Below are positions 45,435 to 55,493 of a DNA stretch of 64,000 nucleotides, piece by piece. The stretch spans positions 61,737 to 125,736 of the forward strand of contig NZ_WMKZ01000009.1 of assembly GCF_019024285.1 (NCBI RefSeq), read 5' to 3'. The stretch comes from Alkalihalobacterium elongatum (GTDB lineage Bacteria > Bacillota > Bacilli > Bacillales > Bacillaceae_F). Numbering within the stretch: the stretch's first letter is position 1; every line of letters begins with the position of its first letter. Below the pieces are notes generated by a model. The model worked only from the letters and a program-made list of their open reading frames with translations. It was not told the DNA's origin and searched no databases. A program made the position numbers and the translations under genes.

Positions 45435-45478
45435 AAGTGCACTTGATATTTCCAGTAATAGGAGTATCGGGTGCACTT
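45435..45478. terminator. hairpin between convergent pepF and AbrB-type genes
   Basis: AAGTGCAC (45435-45442) pairs with GTGCACTT (45471-45478), partly extended by TGATA/TATC. It is preceded by an A run, so on the minus strand a T run follows the stem. It fits termination of the minus-strand gene. Confidence 0.6.
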
Positions 45479-45538
45479 CCTTATGTACCGCTGAAGGAAC
45501 TAAAAAAGATTTCGGAGCATTAAAGGTCTAATTTACGA

Positions 45539-46606
45539 TTATGCGGCATGCTTTGTAGCATTCTTCTTTTTGAAATACCACTTCAAAATCGGTGGGACAC
45601 ATACAATAATGAGAAGGATACGCGTAAGCTGTAGAGCACTTACAACAGCAGGGTCACCTCCTACGTATGAGGCAGTTAACACCATTTCGATAATTCCACC
45701 AGGTGCTACACTTAAAACCGCTGTCGCTAAATTCAGCGAGGTGAAATGTGCCAATACAGCACCTAAACCAAAGGAAGTGATAATTAATATTAATGTAATA
45801 CCGAAATAGATGAAACAGTATTTTCCACCTAATCTAAGGTCTGTAAATGAAATATTTTTACCAAGACTAATTCCAACCGCCATTTGCGCTGCAAGTAAGA
45901 CTAAATCTGGAATACTCGGTAGGTTGACAACGCTAATATTCATAATGGCTGTAATGGCTAGTGGTCCGATTACGATCCCAGCTGGTATCCTATTTCGAAC
46001 GATCACACCAACAAAGATAGGGAGCACAAACCATAAATAATTCCACCCACCCAAAGTCAATCCTTCAGTGACGATGTCTATCGTTTCAGTTACCCGCTGT
46101 TCACCAGTAAAATAAAAGACAATGACAGTTGGTACGATGAACAGAACTGTTAGTAGACGGACAGTCTGAAAAATCACGACTAATGAAGATTTTGCGTTTA
46201 GAGATTCGCTAGCGATAACCATTTCAGTAAGGCCACCGGGAATAGAGCCAAATACACTAGTAACTTCATCAACATCAATCCATTTTGTTACGAGCGTACT
46301 TATAAAAATACTTACACCAATAATTAAAATAGTGATTACAAGAAAAGGTAAAAAATAGGGCCAGATTGTTAGGAATGTTGCAGCTGTAAAATATAAGCCA
46401 AAATAAATTCCGAGGATAATTAATCCTGTATTTTTAATAGGGCTAGGCCAATTAGCTTTGCGTTTTGAAAAGCCTTGCCAAAGCATAACAAAAGTCAATG
46501 GACCTAACACCCAGGGTAATGGGAGGTTCGCAAGACTAAAGATATATCCACCTATAAACCCTAAAACAGTAGTTTCTAATAAGCGATTCAATTCGCTGCT
46601 GTTCAT
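45539..46606 (-). CDS. AbrB-family (COG3180) membrane protein
   Basis: 355 residues with about ten spans in two homologous halves. The paired motifs SIPGGLTEMVIASESL (about 120-135) and APGGIIEMVLTASYVGGDPAVVSALQLTR (near the C-terminus) define the AbrB-duplication family, often mis-named ammonia monooxygenase or transcriptional regulator. It is a putative transporter of unknown substrate. ATG follows GAAGGGGAT. Confidence 0.88.
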   Translation of the reverse strand: MNSSELNRLLETTVLGFIGGYIFSLANLPLPWVLGPLTFVMLWQGFSKRKANWPSPIKNTGLIILGIYFGLYFTAATFLTIWPYFLPFLVITILIIGVSIFISTLVTKWIDVDEVTSVFGSIPGGLTEMVIASESLNAKSSLVVIFQTVRLLTVLFIVPTVIVFYFTGEQRVTETIDIVTEGLTLGGWNYLWFVLPIFVGVIVRNRIPAGIVIGPLAITAIMNISVVNLPSIPDLVLLAAQMAVGISLGKNISFTDLRLGGKYCFIYFGITLILIITSFGLGAVLAHFTSLNLATAVLSVAPGGIIEMVLTASYVGGDPAVVSALQLTRILLIIVCVPPILKWYFKKKNATKHAA

Positions 46607-46832
46607 TTAAAAATCCCCTTCATGTCTATAACTATGAAAATATTAACACACATTTAATATTTTCGCCTCTCGAAGTATATTACCTAATAAATTTACAAGA
46701 ATTTACACATTTAAGTTGAAGCTTGATTAAATCAAGTTAAATTGGACATAGAGATAATAGCCTAGTTGGATGTTCGTTTTACACAGTAGTATAATGCAAT
46801 TAGAACTGCGTATAGGAAGAGTTGAGGTATTA

Positions 46833-49800
46833 ATGCAATCAAAAATGGATTTATCACTTACAAAATCAGAAATAAAAAATATGTTTTCAAGTACAGTTTT
46901 TAGTCGAGGGCTTGTTTATTATTATGAAAATCGAGTAGAAGACTTGTACTATGATACGGAAGAAGAGGCTTGGCATGCTTCGGTTAAAGGTAGTGAATCG
47001 TACGATGTGGAAATTAGTGTTAAGAGAAGTGGAATGGTCGTTGATCATTGTAATTGTCCTGCTCATTCTAGTTACGGTGAATGTAAGCATAGTGTAGCGG
47101 TTTTACTGAAATTATCCGAACAAGGTTCACTAGAAGAAAGCCAATCCTTTTATGAAAATCAACAAAAACAAAGAGGCTATACTGCTGCTAATGCGCTCAT
47201 AGAATCATTTACGAATTTACGCCCCCAACAAATAATTCAACCACACACAAATGAATTCTTAACGGTTGAATATTATTTAAAAATACATAACTCTTATTCG
47301 ATAAATGATAAGTATTTTTTTACGATTGAATTAAAAGTTGGTCCAAAACGAGCGTATGTGGTTAAGAAAATTGGTGAATTCCTAAAGCATTTTCATGAAC
47401 AAAAGTCATACTTTTTTACAAATCATTTTAGTTATGATCCTTATGATCATCAATTTGCACCTAAAGATGAAAGAATCTTACAAATGCTCTATGATATGTA
47501 TGCCCAAGAACAATTGTATGGACGCATGTCTTCAAATCATTGGTCAAAAACTTCAATCATACCAGATCGTGAATTGCTAATTGCTCCTTATTCAGTTGAT
47601 AGTTTACTTTCTACTTTTAATGAAACTGGTACCGATTTATTATATAGTGATGCGTACGGTAGATCAAAAAGCATTGCGGTCCATCCAGATTTTCAGTTGC
47701 CATTTTCAGTTGGTTTATTAAAAGGTGAGGAAAATGAATTTATAATCGATCTTAGTAGCTTACAAGATCTGTTCTTTATGGAGATGTATGGTTACGTATT
47801 TGATGAAATGAACTTATATAAATTAACGACTGAACAACAAACATACATGAAGGAATTAGACCGTTTTTTAACGCAAGAAAGACTCGCAATTTCTAAAGCG
47901 CAAATCGAACAGTTCGTTTCACATGTTGTTCCGAAGTTAAATAAACTTACAACGATTAAAATGGATGAAGCTCTTCAAGATGAATTGATCAGTTTCCCGT
48001 TGCAATCGAAAATTTTCATTGATTATGATCATGAAAAATTGACGGTAAAAGTTGAGCACCATTATGGTGACATCACCATTAATCCGTTTGAAAACAGAAG
48101 TCAAGTCGAACAAATTGACGATAAAATCATTATTCGCGATGTAGACATTGAACAACGTGTGATGGATGTGATTGAAAGCTCCTTTTTAAAAATTAACGGT
48201 GACCAATTATATGTAGACGGTGATGAAGAGATATACAACTTTCTTTTTTATACATTGCCTCTTTTTGAAAGAACGGCGGACGTTTTTCTGACGAATGCAG
48301 CAAAAGGTTTATTAGGATTTGAACAGTATGAACCGTCTACATCTATTGATATTGATTCAAGTGGGAATTGGCTTGAAGTTAGTTTTAACGTTGATGGAAT
48401 AGAGCAAGAGGCTGTTCAAGCTATTTTACAAGCGGTTGTAGAAAAGAAACGGTTTTACCGTTTGCCAAATGGTGCTTTTCTATCTTTTGAAGATCAATCG
48501 TTTCAACAAATGGATCAAATCTTCCGTCAGTTAGATATTCAGGGATCGCAGCTTGAAGATGGTAAAGTAGAAATTCCTCTATATCGAAGTATGCAAATCG
48601 AAAACATAATTGGTGAAGATGAGCACTATAAAGCCAAGTATAGTAAAGCATTTCGGAGGCTTCTACAAAACTTAAAACATCCTGATGAACTTGATGTTAC
48701 GGTACCTGAAACGGTTCGAGCCCAACTACGAGATTACCAGGAGTTTGGTTATCAATGGTTTAAGACATTGTCCTCTTACCGATTAGGTGGGATTTTAGCC
48801 GATGACATGGGATTAGGAAAAACATTGCAAAGTATTACGTATCTTGTTTCAGAAAAAGAAGAAAATCCATCAGAATTTCCTTCACTTGTTGTGGCACCGG
48901 CTTCACTCATATATAACTGGAAAAGTGAATGTACTAAGTTCGCCCCTAGTTTAATAGTTGAGGTTATTGATGGGGGGCCTGAAGAAAGAAAACAAAAGCT
49001 TGAGGACTTAAAAGGTGTGGATGTTTGTATTACGTCTTATCCTTTGATGCGGCAAGATACCGAGCTATATGCTAATAAAACCTTCGATACGCTTATTTTG
49101 GATGAAGCTCAAGTGATCAAAAACCCGCAAACGAAAACGTTTAAAGCAATAACTTCGATACGAGCACCGAAACGCTTTGCGTTAAGTGGGACACCGATTG
49201 AAAATTCAATCGATGAATTGTGGTCAATTTTTTACGTGTTACTCCCAGGCTTTTTTCCAAAAAAACAAGATTTTAGTAAGCTTGAGCTTGAACACATATC
49301 GAAAATGGTCAAGCCCTTTATATTACGTCGCTTGAAAACCGATGTCTTGAAAGAATTACCAGATAAAATTGAAACTGTGCAAATTTCTGAGTTAACGAAG
49401 GCGCAAAAAGAATTGTATGTTGGTTATTTACAAAAAGTAAAACAAGAAACAACAGAAATTCTTCAAACAGAAGGGCTTAATAAAGGCAGAATCAAGATAT
49501 TAGCTGCTTTAACAAGATTACGTCAGCTCTGCTGCCATCCATCTTTATTTCTTGAACAGTATGAAGGCGGCTCTGGAAAATTAGAACAACTTCTTGAACT
49601 CGTTCAAAGTGCGGTTGGTAATGGAAAGAGAATTTTAATTTTTTCCCAATTTGCTTCCATGCTAAAATTGCTCGAAGATCGAATATAAAAAGAAGGCTAT
49701 AACTATTTTTATTTGGACGGACAAACGCCTGGGAAAGAACGTGTCGACATGGCAGAGCGATTTAACCAAGGAGAAAAGAGCTTGTTTTTAATTTCATTAA

Positions 49801-50081
49801 AAGCAGGGGGAACAGGTTTGAATTTGACAGGTGCAGATACTGTTATCCTTTATGATTTATGGTGGAACCCAGCAATTGAAGAACAAGCTGCAGGGCGAGC
49901 TCATAGAATCGGACAGAAAAATGTCGTACAGGTAATTAAAATGATCGCACAAGGAACGATCGAAGAAAAAATTTATGAGATGCAACAAACGAAAAAAGAG
50001 CTTATTGAAAAAGTAATTCAACCTGGTGAAACGATGTTAACAAGTTTAACGGAACAGGAAATTCTAGATTTGCTGGGGTAG
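46833..50081 (+). pseudogene. SWIM-SNF2 family helicase split by an in-frame TAA
   Basis: The start is set at ATG 46833 (GAGG upstream). A SWIM zinc motif (CNCPAHSSYGECKH) lies near residues 71-84. The SNF2 ATPase follows: ADDMGLGKTLQS, DEAQ and SGTPIENS. Translation stops at TAA 49686-49688 right after LLEDRI, but the same frame continues with EGYNYFYLDGQTPG through motifs V and VI (GGTGLNLTGADTVILYDLWWNP, AGRAHRIGQ) to 50081. The shortened protein would lack the helicase C-lobe and be inactive. CAA or AAA to TAA is the simplest explanation; a sequencing error or readthrough are alternatives. Confidence 0.88.
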
Positions 50082-50122
50082 AGGTAATCTTGATAAAAAC
50101 AATAATATAAAACGTTGGTGTA

Positions 50123-50156
50123 AATAAGTGGCCTAGGTATAGGTCGCTTATTTTTA
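50123..50156 (+). terminator. intrinsic terminator after the SNF2 gene
   Basis: AATAAG-GGCCTA pairs with TAGGTC-CTTATT, followed by a T run. The stretch to 50375 shows no gene. Confidence 0.8.
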
Positions 50157-50375
50157 TATAATTTTAAAGTTATTCTAGTATATAAAAACGCTATTTGAGC
50201 TGTAGTGTTTTGTGTGTATCATTAGACATAATGTAAAATCGTTCATTCTACGTGCATTCAGGGAGGACATCTCTATTAACAAGTATGAATGCTACTTGAT
50301 GTAATGTAACAGTGTTACGTTTTAGTCAGCTTGATTTTACGGTGGTTGTTTACGAACGAATATATGTTGCATAAA

Positions 50376-50404
50376 TATAAAAAGCTAACTCCAGTGGAGT
50401 TAGC
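50376..50404 (-). terminator. terminator of the phosphoesterase gene
   Basis: A perfect 9-bp stem (GCTAACTCC/GGAGTTAGC) with a 3-nt loop; on the minus strand TTTTTATATTT follows. Confidence 0.88.
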
Positions 50405-50412
50405 AGTTACTA

Positions 50413-51996
50413 TTAATCATGTACGACTTTCCAATTATTATTAACGGTTGCATCGATAACTTTTCGTTCTAAAATATAATTTGCTAGAAGTTCAGAAACA
50501 TCAAGAGGAATGTCTTGGACAACTTCTTTGTTTTGGAACATAGTATAATCACCACCACCACCAGCACGGTAGTTATTCATTACGACAGTGTATTCTTTTT
50601 CTAAGTCAATCGGTTGACCTTGATAATCAAGCCGTACAATTCTCTCGCCAAAAGGTCTAGAAATATTAATTTCATATTCTATACCTTCCCACATATCGTA
50701 ATTATAATGCTGGGGTTTAGGTGTTGTGAACTCTGGATTAACCTCAATTTCTTGTCCGTTATAAGTTGCGAAATAGGAGGCTGAACGTTCAAGTGCACCT
50801 TTTATATCTTGTCCACTAATTCTTATTACTTTTAATGTGTTTGGATAAATGTAATTTGATACGATATCCCGCATCGTCACATTTGAATGTAGTCCAGGAG
50901 ATTCGTTATTAAATAAGGCAGTGTTAGAAATATCGACTTTGGCAGCATGCATTTGGACCTTATTAATAAATTCAATTAAAGCATTATCCTTCGTGCGAAT
51001 TTCTAATGGATCGTTGACTAACATATCACCGTTAATCTTACCAATAGGTTGATCGAGCCACGCTTGTGTTTTCTTCTCAAATGATTTAGTTAATTCAATG
51101 ACATGGGGATCAGCTTCCACCGTTTCATCAACTTTAATTAGTTCAGCTTTTTTTTCAATGATTTCCCACTTATCTGTTTGCTTTTCCAATGAAATTGACA
51201 CATGCCCTAACGCTTGCCCTTTATCACTTGGTTGAACAATTGTGACATTGTTTATTTCCCCAACAAGAGAGCGATGCTGATGTCCAGTTAATAATACGTC
51301 GATCCCGTCAACTTCTTTACATAAAGCATACCCCTGATTTTCTCCTGTTAATTGTTCAGTAGGTTCACCTGAAGAAAGGTCACGCTCAAATCCGCCATGG
51401 TATGATACGATCACAACATCAACGTTCTCTTCATTACGTAAAATCGGTACCCACTTTTTTGCTGTTTCTAGAGCATCCGCAAATGTGATACCTTTAATAT
51501 GGTTAGGATTTTCCCAATTGGGTATGTAATGTGTTGTTAAACCTAAAATTCCCACTTTTAGTTGACCATCGAGTTCCTTTACAGTGTATGGTTTCTCGAA
51601 ATAGGGTTTGTTTGTTTCAGTGTTCAAGATATTCGCTGAAAGCCAGGGGAACTGTGAATCGCTAATGGATTTTTGCAAAACTTCTTGTCCATAATTAAAT
51701 TCATGATTACCAAGCACTGCCGCGTCGTAACCAATATAGTTCAATACTGAAATGACTGGATTAATCCCTTCATTACTAACTCGAGCATAATAGTAAGTCA
51801 AAGGTGTTCCTTGAATGACATCACCGTTATCAATAAGCAACGTATGAGATCTATTTTGGGCTTTGTATTGTTTGATTAAGGTAGATAATTTAGCAAATCC
51901 TACTTGGCTCGTTGCATTATTGCCATAATTTATTGGCAAAATATTGCCGTGCACGTCACTTGTTTCGAGAATAGAGAGTGTTACTTTTTTTGACAT
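50413..51996 (-). CDS. 5'-nucleotidase / 2',3'-cyclic phosphodiesterase family metallophosphoesterase
   Basis: 527 residues. The calcineurin-like metal motifs are in order: ETSDVHG, DNGDVIQG, LGNHEFNYG, VVSYHGG and TGHQHR (residues about 10-240). The C-terminal 5'-nucleotidase domain (about 330-510) has substrate loop NNYRAGGGGDYTMF. There is no signal peptide, so unlike most relatives it would be cytoplasmic, as YunD of B. subtilis. ATG follows AAAGGAAG. Monocistronic. The 385 bp upstream (51997-52381) holds only a short ACAGGGGA/TCTCCCCTGT hairpin near 52260. Confidence 0.9.
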   Translation of the reverse strand: MSKKVTLSILETSDVHGNILPINYGNNATSQVGFAKLSTLIKQYKAQNRSHTLLIDNGDVIQGTPLTYYYARVSNEGINPVISVLNYIGYDAAVLGNHEFNYGQEVLQKSISDSQFPWLSANILNTETNKPYFEKPYTVKELDGQLKVGILGLTTHYIPNWENPNHIKGITFADALETAKKWVPILRNEENVDVVIVSYHGGFERDLSSGEPTEQLTGENQGYALCKEVDGIDVLLTGHQHRSLVGEINNVTIVQPSDKGQALGHVSISLEKQTDKWEIIEKKAELIKVDETVEADPHVIELTKSFEKKTQAWLDQPIGKINGDMLVNDPLEIRTKDNALIEFINKVQMHAAKVDISNTALFNNESPGLHSNVTMRDIVSNYIYPNTLKVIRISGQDIKGALERSASYFATYNGQEIEVNPEFTTPKPQHYNYDMWEGIEYEINISRPFGERIVRLDYQGQPIDLEKEYTVVMNNYRAGGGGDYTMFQNKEVVQDIPLDVSELLANYILERKVIDATVNNNWKVVHD

Positions 51997-52381
51997 TATA
52001 GAGACTTCCTTTCTTTAGTGAACCCTTTAGAAATGAATAAAAGACTGGGTATTCTAGTGGTTTTGAGGATTTAGTAGGAAAGAGTATGGATTGTAATATG
52101 GCATCCGCCTAAGTAATTATGTAGTTTAATGAAAGTTACCTATTCACGCTAAAAATAACTTATTTCGTTTCCTAAAGGTATTTTAGCTATTGATACGTGC
52201 TAATAAATACATATTAAGGGCGATGGCAGCCTTTTGCAATAGTTAACACTATGGATGGGGACAGGGGAACATCTCCCCTGTGAATGTTTAAGCTTGTTAC
52301 CTGAGGCAAAAAAAATCGATGATTTTCATAATTCAAAGTAATTGTTCTATAACCAAGGCAAAAAAACGGCCAGAAACGGTA

Positions 52382-52813
52382 TTAATTTATTGAACATTTT
52401 TGTTTATGTTCTATTCTTTTTATAATGTCTTTCAATATCTCGGTATGTACCGATGCCCAAGCTTGTTCACGATAGTGCAGTAAAATAAAAATGATTGCAA
52501 AGCAGGTAAAGAAAGACAGAAATATAAATATAAAAAGTAAATTTCCTTCAGCTGTTTCTTGTATTTGCTTTGAAAATATTAGACCCAGCCAAGGTAAGAT
52601 CGATATGAGCAATGGGAATGTTCCGCTGCCATTTTGTTCCTTAATCATTCGGTATTGGATCATCTTTAATTCATTAAGAGGGAGAGATTCGTAAAACTTT
52701 TGGATTTTATAAATTTCATCAATTTCTCTTAATTTCTTAACTGGATATTGCTTATTAGCTGCTTTCTTTATTTTTTTATAAAACTTATGAGCATCTCCTC
52801 GAAATTGTTCCAT
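52382..52813 (-). CDS. 143-residue two-span membrane protein
   Basis: The basic cytoplasmic N-terminus (FYKKIKKAANKQYPVKKLREIDEIYKI) is followed by two spans at about 66-82 and 91-112 and a basic helical tail. ATG follows TGAGGAGG. No family recognised. Confidence 0.6.
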   Translation of the reverse strand: MEQFRGDAHKFYKKIKKAANKQYPVKKLREIDEIYKIQKFYESLPLNELKMIQYRMIKEQNGSGTFPLLISILPWLGLIFSKQIQETAEGNLLFIFIFLSFFTCFAIIFILLHYREQAWASVHTEILKDIIKRIEHKQKCSIN

Positions 52814-53156
52814 CAGTAATACCTCCTCATAACCTCTAGAAACTTATGCTACTTACTGGAGCCCTTTTCTAGATAGGGCGCAAAAATTGCTTCTGTTTCA
52901 GTTAGTCTTTTGAAAAGAATTAATTTTATGCTCCTTTATAATTAAAAAGTAACTTTTTGGCTTAGGTTTTTTGAAGATTTACAGAAAAAACTTCCTTTAC
53001 CGTCAGAATTACAGTTGGACTATTCGACAAGATAAAATGACAAAATTACAGAATAAAACATTAGGCAAATTACGGTAAATCATATAAAATAACAGTTAGA
53101 TATCATGTTGCTAGTATAGGGTAGCAAAGTGCTTGCTGATAGAGGAGGGTAAGGTT

Positions 53157-53354
53157 TTGAGTGAAGAAAGTAGAGTTCAATTAAATGTAAGGATTAGTAG
53201 CGAAACAGCGAAACAATTTGAAGAGATTGTCGAGTATTATCAAAAAAACACAAAGCTTGGTCGAGTTTACAAAGGCGATGTTTTAACAGATATTATAGAA
53301 AAATCTCATCAAATTATGCAAAAACAAAAAGCGTTAAGTAATAAAAAAATGTAA
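53157..53354 (+). CDS. ribbon-helix-helix-like small protein
   Basis: 65 residues from TTG 53157, 9 nt after GAGGAGGG. A beta strand (RVQLNVRIS) followed by two helices (SETAKQFEEIVEYYQ and KGDVLTDIIEKSHQIM) fits the RHH/CopG DNA-binding fold. It may bind the TTACAG-like repeats upstream (52979-53076). No antitoxin/toxin partner is seen next to it. Confidence 0.6.
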   Translation: MSEESRVQLNVRISSETAKQFEEIVEYYQKNTKLGRVYKGDVLTDIIEKSHQIMQKQKALSNKKM

Positions 53355-53416
53355 AGAATAAAGAATGATAGTTAACACCTTTTTGGTCTAGTTAGTTAAA
53401 GAAAGGATGATGTAAA

Positions 53417-53707
53417 TTGAAAATTACAGGACATGCAGTTGAAAAGATTGAGGATACGACTGGGATACTAATGGGCGAACGATACGAATTTACTTTATCT
53501 ATTGAAGTAGAAGAAGATGATGAATTACATACAGAAAATGGATTATATTTAAGAGTAATATTTGCTATTAATAATCAAGAAGGGCGTATTGTACAATACC
53601 ACTTTCATGAAAAATCAACAGATGAGCCACTTGGATTCGCCTTAGAAGAGGACGAAGAGGCGTTCATTACTGATTATTGTAAGCAACAAGTTGAAACGGC
53701 TCTATAA
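53417..53707 (+). CDS. 96-residue acidic protein (DUF6509-like)
   Basis: A conserved-looking small cytoplasmic protein: KITGHAVEKIEDTTGILMG, then the beta-rich RYEFTLSIEVEEDDELHTENG and an acidic C-terminus (ALEEDEEAFITDYC). It resembles Bacillus proteins annotated DUF6509 as far as I recall. Starts at TTG 53417 behind AAAGGATGATG. Function unknown. Probably co-transcribed with the RHH gene 63 nt upstream. Confidence 0.65.
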   Translation: MKITGHAVEKIEDTTGILMGERYEFTLSIEVEEDDELHTENGLYLRVIFAINNQEGRIVQYHFHEKSTDEPLGFALEEDEEAFITDYCKQQVETAL

Positions 53708-53828
53708 AAAAAATAAAGGCGCTTTTAAACTCGTGAAGCAGGCTGACAAAATGTCAGTCTTTTTTATTTTTTTATAAACCTAATTTAAAGATTATAGTGT
53801 CCCAACTTTTGGGAGCACTAGTAGTATC

Positions 53829-54018
53829 TAAAGGCTCTTTTCTCAAAGATTGTTGCTCTAAGCTATTGGACAGTTAACCAAGCGTAAGCTTGGTTCTTCA
53901 CGCTTTAGCGTGAAGCTTTTGCACATAAATTAGCCAGATGGACAAATGAATTTGTCCATTAGGGCTAATTTATGTGCAAAAAACGGTCTAATAGCAACAG
54001 AGTTTACGAAAACAGCCT
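53829..54018. repeat. MITE-like nested palindromic element
   Basis: The outer arms (about 53830-53864 and 53985-54018) are imperfect inverted repeats sharing AGGCT-TTTTC and TGTTGCT. Between them stand three perfect hairpins: AACCAAGC/GCTTGGTT (53876-53895), CTTCACGC/GCGTGAAG (53896-53915) and a long one with a 19-bp stem (53917-53935 with 53963-53981) capped by a second 10-bp stem (ATGGACAAAT, 53938-53959). It has no coding capacity and looks like a small non-autonomous mobile element or a structured RNA. Confidence 0.75.
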
Positions 54019-54120
54019 ATCTAAAAGATTGTAAAAACAGCCTTTTTTGGAAGTTGTAGTTTTGAATCAGAGCTTGATTTTTTGTAGTATCTTTCTAAAT
54101 ATGTTATTTATTTACTTTGA

Positions 54121-54200
54121 TATATGACATTTATCATGTTTTTTATGTGACATGTATGTCTTCAAGACTTTGTTGAAAACGTTTAAGCTGTAAATATAAT
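54121..54200 (+). promoter_or_regulatory. des promoter with DesR-like dyads
   Basis: TTGAAA (54173-54178), a 16-nt spacer and TATAAT (54195-54200). Just upstream lie the dyads ATGACATTTATCAT (54124-54137) and GACATGTATGTC (54149-54160). They sit where phosphorylated DesR activates des in B. subtilis. Confidence 0.65.
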
Positions 54201-54226
54201 GAAACAATGAGGAAGTGAACAAAATA

Positions 54227-55267
54227 ATGTCAAAACAAAATCATAGTCAGTTAAGGAAGCAAATTGCTCCTTATGAGAAGTCCAATACAAAAGCAAGTGT
54301 TTGGCAAGTATTTAACACGTTGATCCCATTCTTTATCTTATGGATCTTCGCTTATTTAAGCCTTTCAGTTTCTTATGTTCTAACGTTTATGATCTGTGTT
54401 GTTGCAGCAGGGTTCTTAGTTCGTATCTTCATTATTTTTCATGATTGTTGTCATCAGTCATTCTTTAAAAATCGACGCGCCAATCAAATCCTCGGTACAA
54501 TAACTGGAATTATGACCTTTGTTCCGTATGAACAGTGGAAACATAGTCATTCTATCCATCACGCAACGAGCAGTAATTTAAATAAAAGAGGTATAGGAGA
54601 TGTTTGGGTATTAACTGTTGATGAATATATTCGTTCATCTTTCTGGCGTAAGCTGGGTTATCGAATTTACCGAAATCCATTTGTTATGTTCGTGTTAGGT
54701 CCAATTTATATATTTCTAATTGATTACCGATTTAATGCGAAAGATGCTAGACTTAAAGAAAGAATTAACACGTATGTTACAAACGTTTCTATCGTAGCTA
54801 TTATTGGAGTATTATGCTGGACAATTGGTTGGCAGGCTTTTCTTTTAATTCAAGGTCCTATCTTTTTAATATCAGGATCATTAGGTATTTGGTTATTTTA
54901 TGTTCAGCATCAGTTCGAAGACTCGTATTTTGAAAACGAAGAAGAGTGGGATTATGTGAAAGCTGCACTAGAGGGAAGTTCATACTATAAATTGCCGAGA
55001 GTACTTCAATGGTTAACGGGGAATATCGGCTTTCATCACATTCACCATCTCAGTCCACGTGTACCTAATTATAAGCTTGAAGAGGTTCATAATAACCATC
55101 AGGCATTACAAGACGTACAGACAATTACTATCCGCTCAAGCCTAAAATCACTTCATTTCCGTCTTTGGGATGAAAAAAATAAAAGGTTCATTGGGTTTAA
55201 AGAACTTAAACAGCTACAAGCGAAAAAGAAATTAAATCCACCAAAAGTTTCGGCTTCAGTAAAGTAA
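54227..55267 (+). CDS. des: membrane phospholipid acyl desaturase (Des type)
   Basis: 346 residues from ATG 54227 (GGAAGTGA upstream); GTG 54215 is too close to that site. Three histidine boxes bind the di-iron centre: HDCCH, HSHSIHH and HHIHH, between two pairs of spans. It introduces double bonds into membrane lipid acyl chains after a temperature drop. DesK and DesR follow downstream, giving the full B. subtilis-type module. Confidence 0.93.
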   Translation: MSKQNHSQLRKQIAPYEKSNTKASVWQVFNTLIPFFILWIFAYLSLSVSYVLTFMICVVAAGFLVRIFIIFHDCCHQSFFKNRRANQILGTITGIMTFVPYEQWKHSHSIHHATSSNLNKRGIGDVWVLTVDEYIRSSFWRKLGYRIYRNPFVMFVLGPIYIFLIDYRFNAKDARLKERINTYVTNVSIVAIIGVLCWTIGWQAFLLIQGPIFLISGSLGIWLFYVQHQFEDSYFENEEEWDYVKAALEGSSYYKLPRVLQWLTGNIGFHHIHHLSPRVPNYKLEEVHNNHQALQDVQTITIRSSLKSLHFRLWDEKNKRFIGFKELKQLQAKKKLNPPKVSASVK

Positions 55268-55287
55268 GTGTTTAAATTAAAAGTTTA

Positions 55288-55327
55288 TGCCTCCTCTTTT
55301 TTACGAAAGAAGAGGCTGCTTTTTTAT
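55288..55327 (+). terminator. intrinsic terminator after des
   Basis: GC-CTCCTCTTT/AAAGAAGAGG-CTGC stem followed by six T. Confidence 0.8.
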
Positions 55328-55344
55328 ATTAGTGATAGGAAAGG

Positions 55345-55448
55345 TATAACTTCCAGTCCATACGCCGCTAAACGGGGCACTGTCGCTTTTCTTATTGTCT
55401 AGCTCTAGCGCCCTCGAGACGCTAACCAGGACACTTCCGCTTTTCTTG
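55345..55448. repeat. TTGTCTAGCTC-GCGCC Bacillaceae dispersed repeat
   Basis: The GC-richer stretch contains TGTCGCTTTTCTTATTGTCTAGCTC, AGCGCCCTCGAGACGCTAA and GACACTTCCGCTTTTCTT, with CGCTTTTCTT at both ends. It matches the general form of a short intergenic repeat common in Bacillus-related genomes (from memory). It lies between des and desK. Confidence 0.65.
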
Positions 55449-55493
55449 TGATAATATAGTTAGAAAGACGATGTTAAAAATGAGGTTTCTATT

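Noticed and set aside
45401..45529. 42-codon plus-strand frame after pepF
   Set aside because: Its AGGAG is only one or two nt from the TTG, and the frame contains the convergent hairpin; treated as non-coding.
53157..53707. Toxin-antitoxin pair (RHH protein plus following gene)
   Set aside because: The following gene resembles a conserved acidic housekeeping-type protein, not a known toxin, and gene spacing is 63 nt.
54174..54187. cre-like TGAAAACGTTTAAG over the des promoter
   Set aside because: The 3' half-site departs from the consensus (AAG in place of NCA), and it is explained by the -35 region.
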